From an uncultured Acinetobacter sp. (GTDB lineage: Bacteria > Cyanobacteriota > Vampirovibrionia > Gastranaerophilales > Gastranaerophilaceae), in assembly GCA_946623365.1 (NCBI GenBank), contig CAMORE010000028.1:1-19320 (forward strand): a stretch of 19,320 nt of DNA, given 5' to 3'. The position numbers and the translations under genes are program-made. The notes under the pieces were generated by a model, which did no database searches, had not been told where the DNA came from, and saw nothing but the letters and a program-made list of their open reading frames with translations. Of the stretch, positions 13,905 through 19,320 are shown piece after piece. Numbering within the stretch: position 1 is the first letter of the stretch; the number at the start of each line of letters is the position of its first letter.

Positions 13905-14650
13905 AAATTACCAGTGTAAATAATGAGCTTGTCAAAGATACAGTAAAACTTCAGCAGAAAAAATACAGAGATGAAAAAGGTTTATTTTTACTCGAAGGCG
14001 AAAAATGCATCGAAGAAGCTATATTACCAGGAATTGAATTAGAATATGTTTTTGTAAAAGAAGGATATAATAAATTTAACGAATTCAATCCTATTGAAAC
14101 AACCGATTCAGTATTAGCTAAAATATCAACAACGACATCTGCTCCAAAATGTGTTGCAGTTGGTAAACAGATTAAACCGGAATGGAACCGTAACTATACA
14201 AAAGTCATATTATTAGAAAGTATTAAAGATGCAGGAAATCTCGGAACTATATTAAGAACAGCTTGCGCTTTTAATATAGATGCAGTGATTTTATATGGTG
14301 ATACGGTTGATTTATATAACCCTAAATGTGTTCGTGCATCTGTAGGAAATTTATGGAAAGTTCCTGTTTTTAGAATTAATGAATTAGAAGAATTGAAAAG
14401 TGTGACAAAATCACTAAAACCTATTGCAACTCTTCCTAAAAACAGTAACTCTGTTTGGCTAAAAGATTTTAGAGAAAATAATAATTTATTAATAATGTTT
14501 GGTGCTGAATCAGATGGTTTGAGTGATGAACTGGTAAAATATTCAGATGAATGCGGTAAATCAATAACGATAGAGATGTCAAAAAATGTTGAATCTCTAA
14601 ATTTAAGCATTTCAGCAGGAGTTATTATGTATAATATATTTGCACAATAG
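13901..14650 (+). CDS. SpoU/TrmH-family RNA 2'-O-methyltransferase
   Basis: This 249-residue protein is a SPOUT-class enzyme that moves methyl from S-adenosylmethionine to a ribose 2'-hydroxyl in rRNA or tRNA. The N-terminal 90 residues are the substrate-binding, L30e-like domain (L-L-E-G-E-K-C-I-E-E-A). The catalytic part shows motif 1, D-A-G-N-L-G-T-I-L-R-T (110-120) with N113 and R119. Motif 2 is M-F-G-A-E-S-D-G-L (199-207) with E203. Motif 3 is N-V-E-S-L-N-L-S-I-S-A-G (229-240), which forms the trefoil knot. The ATGA overlap with the aminopeptidase gene shows coupled translation. Which RNA it modifies cannot be told; an rRNA site is the usual case for this length. The family is certain. 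Confidence 0.92.
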   Translation: MKITSVNNELVKDTVKLQQKKYRDEKGLFLLEGEKCIEEAILPGIELEYVFVKEGYNKFNEFNPIETTDSVLAKISTTTSAPKCVAVGKQIKPEWNRNYTKVILLESIKDAGNLGTILRTACAFNIDAVILYGDTVDLYNPKCVRASVGNLWKVPVFRINELEELKSVTKSLKPIATLPKNSNSVWLKDFRENNNLLIMFGAESDGLSDELVKYSDECGKSITIEMSKNVESLNLSISAGVIMYNIFAQ

Positions 14651-14693
14651 TATACAAATAATATGTAGAATTGTTAAAAGTAAAAATTGTAAA

Positions 14694-14722
14694 TTGCATT
14701 ATTAGTATATTTAATATATTAT
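14694..14722 (+). promoter_or_regulatory. Candidate promoter of the SLH protein gene
   Basis: TTGCAT (14694-14699), a 17-base spacer and TATTAT (14717-14722) would start transcription about 30 bases before the ATG. The region is very A/T-rich, so other pairs are possible. Confidence 0.45.
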
Positions 14723-14760
14723 AAAACTAAGGTTTAAGAATAGAAAAAGGAGGACTCTTA

Positions 14761-15897
14761 ATGTTCAAGAAAATGTTACAAGGATTAATTGTCTTTTGCT
14801 TGTTGTGTGTATTCAACGCTCCGGCAAATGCTTTTTATACTGATATGGATCAAAGCCACTGGTGCTATCAATCAATTAAATTTTTAACAGAAATTGGTGT
14901 TTTAGTTGGTTATCCGGACGGAACATATAAACCGGATATTCCTGTTTCAAGAGCAGAGTTTGCTTCAATGGTAATAAAATCACTGGGTCAAGAGAACACC
15001 ACAGTTTCTCAACCAATTAATTATGCAGATATAGAACCCGATTTTTGGGGATATAACATTATACAAAAAGCAGTATATTTTGACCTTATTCCAAACGGAA
15101 GAGGTGAAAGATTCAGACCTTACGATCCTGTAACAAGAGCTGAAGCAATTTCTATTGCAGTAAATGCTATTACAACAACTCAAATTAGCGAACAAAAGGC
15201 TCAAAGTATTGTATCTAAAAGTTATGAAGATTACACTCAACTGCCTGCTTGGTTCTTAATGGCAGCTGCAAAATCTGAATTATTAGATTTAGATGTTATT
15301 ACACCAGGTCATGAAGGCAAAATGGAGCCAAACAGACCAATGAACAGAGCAGAAGTTGCAGCTTTATTGTATAAAATGATGCAGGAAGCAAAACTTAATC
15401 CTAACGCAAAACTTGCTGAAACAATGCAAAAGAGAACTGCAGAAGGCTATGTTCTTGATAATGTAAGAGTTCAAGGTTCAATTGGTGTTATTCCTGCAGG
15501 TGCAATTTTCCCAATAAAATTAGAAACAGTTGTAGGTTCTGAGATATCAAACGTAGCAGATATCTACACAGCTAAAGTACCTAAAAATATAGTTACTAAA
15601 GAGGGATACCTGCTTGTTCAGGAAGGAAGTGACTTAAAAGGTCAAATTAAGTATGTTCAAAGAGGAAAGACTTTCAAACAAAACGGTGAAGTAATAATTA
15701 AAAACGAACTTCTTGTTACTCCAAACGATCAAGCAGTTATGTTATATGGTGTAGCTACTCTCGATCCTGAAGTTAACGGTTTCTGGAGCAAGTTATTTAA
15801 GAATAAAAAAGTTCTTACTAAGCCGGATCAGTTAATTAATATCAGATTACTTGGTCCGTTAAAAATTGATTTAACAAATGGCTATATTTATGAATAA
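14761..15897 (+). CDS. Exported S-layer-homology (SLH) domain protein
   Basis: This 378-residue protein has a clear signal peptide (M-F-K-K-M, hydrophobic core, P-A-N-A before F25). Three SLH motifs follow at about 26-74, 88-138 and 155-207. The signatures are W-C-Y-Q-S-I-K-F-L...G-Y-P-D-G-T-Y-K-P...S-R-A-E-F (first), F-R-P-Y-D-P-V-T-R-A-E-A (second) and M-E-P-N-R-P-M-N-R-A-E-V-A-A-L-L-Y-K-M (third). Such triplets bind cell-wall polysaccharide. The remaining 170 residues are beta-rich and of no family I recognise, with no porin-like barrel. AAAGGAGG at 14746-14753, seven bases before the ATG, is the strongest ribosome site in the window and suggests high expression. The gene is monocistronic, with its own terminator at 15919. 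It probably anchors an envelope structure to the wall. Confidence 0.9.
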   Translation: MFKKMLQGLIVFCLLCVFNAPANAFYTDMDQSHWCYQSIKFLTEIGVLVGYPDGTYKPDIPVSRAEFASMVIKSLGQENTTVSQPINYADIEPDFWGYNIIQKAVYFDLIPNGRGERFRPYDPVTRAEAISIAVNAITTTQISEQKAQSIVSKSYEDYTQLPAWFLMAAAKSELLDLDVITPGHEGKMEPNRPMNRAEVAALLYKMMQEAKLNPNAKLAETMQKRTAEGYVLDNVRVQGSIGVIPAGAIFPIKLETVVGSEISNVADIYTAKVPKNIVTKEGYLLVQEGSDLKGQIKYVQRGKTFKQNGEVIIKNELLVTPNDQAVMLYGVATLDPEVNGFWSKLFKNKKVLTKPDQLINIRLLGPLKIDLTNGYIYE

Positions 15898-15918
15898 ATA
15901 CAATTTTGTATAATTTCT

Positions 15919-15954
15919 AAAAGAGTGCATCAGATACATCTGATGCGCTCTTTT
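15919..15954 (+). terminator. Rho-independent terminator hairpin after the SLH gene
   Basis: AAAAGAGTGCATCAGA (15919-15934) and TCTGATGCGCTCTTTT (15939-15954) pair over 16 positions, with one U-G wobble, around a TACA loop. The stem ends in a run of four T, and it begins 22 bases after the SLH stop codon. The A-run on the left arm makes it able to act on both strands. Confidence 0.85.
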
Positions 15955-16051
15955 GTATAAAATGTTATGATAATATGTAAAGATTTATTAACTATAATAG
16001 CAAATTATATTTTTATACGTTTTTTACTAAATGAAAGGATTAAAACCAACA

Positions 16052-16807
16052 ATGGAAACAAGTATTAATTTTAAAGGTGCATTTTATATAAAAAATCCTA
16101 CAGCCGAATTAAAAAATGCAATTACCCCAGTATTGAAAAAGAAAGACTTAGTATATCAAGATTTAAAACAAAAAGGTGATATTTTATACGTAACTGCAAC
16201 CGAAAGAGATAAAGATGTTGCTAATGTTATGTTATATGCACCAAATCTGAAATTTAAATACTATTCAACACTAAATCCAAAATCAGGTTTTATAAAAAAC
16301 GATACTTCAAATACACTATCAATTTTGAAAAATTTTTCAGATAATGTAATAACTGCAAAAAACAAACTTTTAGCAGTTGTAAGAACACCTGTTGATCTTA
16401 CAAATACAAGCATACGCAGAATTCATGAAAAGAATTTAAAAACTATGCAAAAAGAAACATTTTTGAATTTTGAAGAAGATAAATATGTAAAAAATATAGA
16501 TGTTCAAACCGGTATGTGTTCAATAAAGCTAAAAGGCACTAAGCGTAAGATATTAGAAATTACTCCTCCCGGCAAAAACAGAATATGTTATGCAAAATAT
16601 ACGCCTGAATCGCTAAATGAACCAACTCGAAGAATTGCATTAAAAGACGGTAAAAATATCTTGGAATATGAGCAATCTACTTCCGGTAAATATATTGACT
16701 CTATATCTAGTGATAAATATGTTGCCCTTAAATTTAAAGAAAATTTTGATGAAGCTAAGAAATATTATGCTGAAAAATCTGCAAATAAAGATCAAAGGAT
16801 TAATTAA
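16052..16807 (+). CDS. Hypothetical protein with N-terminal NFKG element
   Basis: I do not recognise this 251-residue protein. It has no signal peptide or membrane segment, is rich in Lys and looks mixed alpha/beta. It opens M-E-T-S-I-N6-F7-K8-G9-A-F-Y-I, the same kind of element as in the genes at 390-944 and 18942-19223. Two starts are possible. The ATG at 16031 has no ribosome site. The ATG at 16052 follows AAGGA (16035-16039) at a long spacing of 12 bases and puts the element at the very start of the protein. I prefer 16052 but cannot exclude the seven-residue longer form. A perfect TATAAT is at 15993-15998 without a good -35. It converges on the ABC permease gene with six bases between stops. 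Confidence 0.72.
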   Translation: METSINFKGAFYIKNPTAELKNAITPVLKKKDLVYQDLKQKGDILYVTATERDKDVANVMLYAPNLKFKYYSTLNPKSGFIKNDTSNTLSILKNFSDNVITAKNKLLAVVRTPVDLTNTSIRRIHEKNLKTMQKETFLNFEEDKYVKNIDVQTGMCSIKLKGTKRKILEITPPGKNRICYAKYTPESLNEPTRRIALKDGKNILEYEQSTSGKYIDSISSDKYVALKFKENFDEAKKYYAEKSANKDQRIN

Positions 16808-16813
16808 TTTTTG

Positions 16814-18040
16814 CTATTCATATCTTAGTGCATCAATCGGATTTAGCAATGAAGCTTTATAAGCAGGGTAAAATCCAAATATAATACCCACAAGAGCAGA
16901 AAATGTAAAAGATAATATTATAGGGAAAAGCGTGAATATAACAGGCATTTTTGAAATGGCACTGAATATTATTGCAGCTACAATTCCTGTGAATATACCT
17001 ATAACACCTCCGATTAGCGCTAATAAAAGAGCTTCAACAAGAAACTGCAGTCTTATATCGCTGGCTCTTGCTCCTATTGCCAGCCGAATACCAATTTCTT
17101 TTGTACGCTCTGTAACAGAAACAAGCATTATGTTCATAACCCCGATTCCGCCTACAAGTAAAGATATACAAGCGACTACTATTAAAAATAGTGATATCAT
17201 TTGAATTGTCGATTTCATTTTTTCTTGGAATTCGGCAGAATTTCTGATTTCAAAATCATTTTCTTGAGTTTTTCCTAAGTTATGACGTGAACGCAAGATT
17301 TCTTCTATGTCTGATTGTGCTATTGAGCTGTCATCAACAGACTGTGCTTTTGCTAATATTTGGCTGACAGAACCGGGAAAGTCAGTACCAAAAACTTTTC
17401 GTTGTGCAGTTGTCAGCGGAATAAAAATTAGATCATCCTGATCCATCGGTCCCATTGTTCCTTTAGATACAAGCGTTCCTATGACTTTGAATGGTACGTT
17501 TCCAATTCTTATTGTTTTACCGATAGAATTTATATCACCAAAGAGTTCTCTTTCAACAGTAGAGCCGATGATAGCAACTTTAGCTGCATTACTGTCATCG
17601 TCTTTTGAAAAAGCTCGTCCTTCTTTAATCTCATAACTTTTAACTATTAAGTACGGGGTTGTTATCCCGTAAACGGATGTCTGCCAGTTTTGGTTCCCGT
17701 ACATTGCCTGTTTGGATGAACTCATAAGCGGAGCTACAGCTTCTATACCTCTGGCGTTCTTTTGTATTGCTTCCGCATCTTTCACGCTTAGTGTTGGTTT
17801 TGAACCCATACCCATTGAAACTCCGCCTGTCTTTGCTGTTGCTGAACGAATAGTTAAAACATTAGATCCCATTGATTCTATGTTTGATTCGACCTGTTTA
17901 TTCATTCCTCCGCCGACGGCAAGCATAGCAATGACTGCTGCTACACCTATAATTATGCCGAGCGAAGTCAAAGCTGAACGCATTTTATTAACTCTTAATG
18001 AATTTATAGCAATTTTTAGTGTTGAATTAAAGTCTATCAT
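16814..18040 (-). CDS. MacB-type ABC transporter permease
   Basis: This 408-residue protein has the MacB/FtsX layout. One N-terminal membrane helix (about 23-45, S-L-G-I-I-I-G-V-A-A-V-I-A-M-L) is followed by a large extracytoplasmic MacB-PCD domain (about 46-275). Three more helices follow at about 281-305, 333-357 and 367-391. E-R-T-K-E-I-G-I-R-L-A-I-G-A (311-324) is the coupling segment, and the protein ends in N-P-I-D-A-L-R-Y-E as the family does. MacB proteins act as dimers, driving export of peptides, macrolides or lipoprotein-like substrates by mechanotransmission. The ATPase is a separate gene just upstream on the same strand. No Shine-Dalgarno sequence precedes this ATG. A 16-codon in-frame reading frame ends one codon upstream (plus 18044-18094). 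No membrane-fusion partner gene is in the window. Confidence 0.92.
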   Translation of the reverse strand: MIDFNSTLKIAINSLRVNKMRSALTSLGIIIGVAAVIAMLAVGGGMNKQVESNIESMGSNVLTIRSATAKTGGVSMGMGSKPTLSVKDAEAIQKNARGIEAVAPLMSSSKQAMYGNQNWQTSVYGITTPYLIVKSYEIKEGRAFSKDDDSNAAKVAIIGSTVERELFGDINSIGKTIRIGNVPFKVIGTLVSKGTMGPMDQDDLIFIPLTTAQRKVFGTDFPGSVSQILAKAQSVDDSSIAQSDIEEILRSRHNLGKTQENDFEIRNSAEFQEKMKSTIQMISLFLIVVACISLLVGGIGVMNIMLVSVTERTKEIGIRLAIGARASDIRLQFLVEALLLALIGGVIGIFTGIVAAIIFSAISKMPVIFTLFPIILSFTFSALVGIIFGFYPAYKASLLNPIDALRYE

Positions 18041-18149
18041 TTGTTAAGTGAATAAGTTATTTAGATATAAACATAGTTTCGCACTATTGCTCATCTCTTA
18101 TAAACTATTCTCCTTTCTACATTACGAATAATATTATATCATATTAAAA

Positions 18150-18866
18150 CTATGTTTCTCGATTCCTTTGCTTTAACCACTCATTTTTAGGTAAATCTGA
18201 AACAATTTTACCGTCTTTAAACTTGATTATACGTTTTGTGTATTCTGCAATATCAGGTTCGTGAGTTACTAATACAACGGTTTTTCCTAATTTTTCATTT
18301 AAATTAACAAAGAATTCCATTACGTCAATACTTGTTTTGGTGTCTAAGTTTCCGGTAGGTTCATCTGCCAGAATGAGTGGTGCATCATTAACTATTGCTC
18401 TGGCGATTGCAACTCTTTGCTGCTGACCTCCTGACATTTGAGAAGGCATATTATTTTCTTTGTTCTCTAAACCTACAATTTTTAAGGCTTCTCTAGCTCT
18501 TTTTAATCTCTCTTCAAGCGGTAAACCTTTGTATATCATCGGCATACAAACATTATCAATAGCTGATGTTCTTGATATAAGATTAAAGCCTTGAAAAACA
18601 AAACCGATTTTATTATTTCTGATGTCTGATAATTGGTCTGAGTTTAGAGAAAATACATCAACTCCATCCAAGTAATATTCTCCGCTGGTGGGTTTATCTA
18701 ATGTTCCTAACATATTCATGCAGGTTGATTTTCCGGAACCCGAAGTACCCATAATTGCAACAAACTCTCCTTCTTCTATCGTAAATGAAATATCATTCAT
18801 TGCATAGAAAGTTTCATCTCCCATTTGATATGTTTTTATTGCATGCCTTACATCAATAAGTGCCAT
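18150..18866 (-). CDS. MacB/LolD-type ABC transporter ATP-binding protein
   Basis: This 238-residue ATPase has every canonical element. Walker A is G40-T-S-G-S-G-K-S-T48, and the Q-loop glutamine is Q92. The signature is M144-S-G-G-Q-Q-Q-R. Walker B is L164-I-L-A-D-E169 and runs into P-T-G-N-L-D, and the H-loop histidine is H202. The P-T-G-N-L-D form marks the MacB/LolD/SalX export branch. It would power the permease encoded next on the same strand (109 bases away), the two forming an exporter with a split ATPase and permease, as in many Gram-positive and deep-branching bacteria. AAGAGG before the ATG is its ribosome site. A GGGGTATACCCC palindrome sits at plus 18886-18897, just upstream of that site. 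Substrate unknown. Confidence 0.93.
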   Translation of the reverse strand: MALIDVRHAIKTYQMGDETFYAMNDISFTIEEGEFVAIMGTSGSGKSTCMNMLGTLDKPTSGEYYLDGVDVFSLNSDQLSDIRNNKIGFVFQGFNLISRTSAIDNVCMPMIYKGLPLEERLKRAREALKIVGLENKENNMPSQMSGGQQQRVAIARAIVNDAPLILADEPTGNLDTKTSIDVMEFFVNLNEKLGKTVVLVTHEPDIAEYTKRIIKFKDGKIVSDLPKNEWLKQRNRET

Positions 18867-18885
18867 CTGTATTCCTCTTAATATT

Positions 18886-18897
18886 GGGGTATACCCC
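18886..18897. repeat. GGGGTATACCCC palindrome before the ATPase ribosome site
   Basis: A perfect 12-bp palindrome is flanked by TT and CAA, giving TTGGGGTATACCCCCAA at 18884-18900. It stands out in AT-rich DNA and lies about 20 bases upstream of the ATPase ATG (minus strand). It could be an operator or an mRNA hairpin before the ribosome site. No U-run makes it a terminator. Confidence 0.5.
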
Positions 18898-18916
18898 CAA
18901 CTTACAAACGCTATTT

Positions 18917-18935
18917 TGCGGTGTGGTACACCGCA
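18917..18935. repeat. GC-rich hairpin, possible REP-like element
   Basis: TGCGGTGTGGTACACCGCA has 8-bp arms around a GGT centre, then CCCTAC. The G+C content is far above its surroundings. It is intergenic, between two minus-strand genes, and lacks a U-run. Its form (on the minus strand GTAGGGTGCGGTG, then the other arm) resembles short palindromic extragenic repeats. Only one full copy is visible here. Confidence 0.45.
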
Positions 18936-18941
18936 CCCTAC

Positions 18942-19223
18942 TTATATTTCTGAATAAAAATAATGTTCTTTTTTTAATAGACCTGTTTTTTCTCCGAATT
19001 TTGTATATACATTTGATAGCCATCCTTTAAATTTATTTGGTTCTTTTAATGCTCCTCTTTCTTTCATAAGTCTTGTACTTTCGCTTAACGGCAGACGGTG
19101 CATTTCCTCAACGGTAAGCTTAGTAGATTCTGATATTAATTTTAAAGTTTCTTCAGATAATTTAAACTTCATCATACCAAAACTTGTGTTATTTGCAGTA
19201 TTGCTTACTCTATGTATTATCAT
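18942..19223 (-). CDS. Hypothetical small protein with N-terminal SFGM element
   Basis: This 93-residue protein is of no family I recognise. It starts M-I-I-H-R-V-S-N-T-A-N-N-T-S14-F15-G16-M17, a short polar leader with the S-F-G element that echoes the starts of the genes at 390-944 and 16052-16807. The rest is helical and rich in Lys and Glu (L-S-E-E-T-L-K-L-I-S-E-S-T-K-L-T-V-E-E-M), with a tyrosine-rich end. There is no signal peptide. AGAGGA lies about nine bases before the ATG on the minus strand. It is followed, 75 bases downstream, by the MacB-type ATPase, with GC-rich palindromes between, so whether they share a transcript is open. A TATAAT on the minus strand (plus 19258-19263) with GTAACA 18 bases upstream could be its promoter. 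Confidence 0.72.
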   Translation of the reverse strand: MIIHRVSNTANNTSFGMMKFKLSEETLKLISESTKLTVEEMHRLPLSESTRLMKERGALKEPNKFKGWLSNVYTKFGEKTGLLKKEHYFYSEI

Positions 19224-19272
19224 AATAATGTTCCTCTTTCTATTTTAACTTTCCGCTATTATAACGGCGGTC

Positions 19273-19320
19273 TGCGCATTGTGTTACTGCCGGATTTTTT
19301 CTTATTTTTCGTAACTGCGC
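19273..19320. repeat. Interrupted inverted repeat at the window edge
   Basis: GCGCA (19274-19278) and GTTAC (19283-19287) are matched by GTAAC (19311-19315) and TGCGC (19316-19320), with a four-base bulge and a T-rich loop. It lies upstream of the small minus-strand gene, and the window ends on the last base of the right arm, so the element may extend further. No gene is visible in 19224-19320. Confidence 0.4.

Noticed and set aside
14194..14610. 138-codon reading frame on the minus strand
   Set aside because: It lies wholly inside the SpoU methyltransferase gene, has no ribosome site and reads as a compositional shadow.
16932..18047. Plus-strand reading frames antisense to the permease
   Set aside because: They are antisense shadows of a well-supported MacB-type permease, without ribosome sites.
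18917..18941. Terminator for the small minus-strand gene
   Set aside because: In the minus direction the hairpin is followed by A residues, not a T-run, so it does not fit a rho-independent terminator.

Overview
This window is strongly AT-rich and densely coding. It holds no rRNA, tRNA, CRISPR array or transposase that I can see. The gene content suggests a gut-type member of the non-photosynthetic cyanobacterial sister group (Vampirovibrionia/Melainabacteria, order Gastranaerophilales). The reasons are an exported protein with three S-layer-homology motifs, a GshB-type ATP-grasp enzyme, a fliW-csrA pair, and several unrecognised proteins that share a short N-terminal [N/S]-F-x-[G/A/M] element I associate with that order. 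The assignment is an inference and no marker gene proves it.

Positions 1-944 hold an AT-rich non-coding stretch and one hypothetical gene carrying the N-terminal element. Positions 1141-4798 hold a TetR-led redox operon: TetR regulator, iron-sulfur-flavoprotein-like oxidoreductase, two aldo/keto reductases of different subgroups and a hexapeptide acetyltransferase. Its promoter can be read directly, with a perfect TGACC-N3-GGTCA palindrome lying on the -35 box. Positions 4801-7501 hold a second regulator-led redox unit. It contains a 49-residue ribbon-helix-helix protein, a second Cys-rich flavodoxin-fold protein, a frameshifted flavodoxin and an exported carboxymuconolactone-decarboxylase/cupin fusion. 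A 67-residue gene points away from it, and the 130-bp divergent region carries repeated TAGAAT half-sites over the promoters.

Positions 7558-9088 hold a cytidine/guanine-deaminase-fold enzyme followed by a GshB-like ATP-grasp ligase. Positions 9191-12018 form a compact cluster: exported TPR protein, FliW, a C-terminally extended CsrA, a TPR-like protein overlapping csrA, and a coiled-coil protein whose predicted transcription start coincides with its ATG. Positions 12110-14650 hold housekeeping genes (parvulin, M24 aminopeptidase, SpoU RNA methyltransferase). Positions 14761-15897 encode the SLH protein, followed by a clear terminator hairpin. A second tagged hypothetical protein (16052-16807) runs convergently into a minus-strand set (tagged small protein, MacB-type ATPase, MacB-type permease), which has GC-rich palindromes between its genes.

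Functionally, the left half looks like accessory redox or electrophile-handling capacity under two local regulators. The right half looks like core chromosome: CsrA/FliW post-transcriptional control, envelope (SLH, MacB) and protein/RNA maintenance. The best candidates for undescribed biology are the RHH/TAGAAT divergent region with its redox operon, the shared N-terminal element, and the fliW-csrA cluster with its extended CsrA, unknown partners and apparently leaderless gene.
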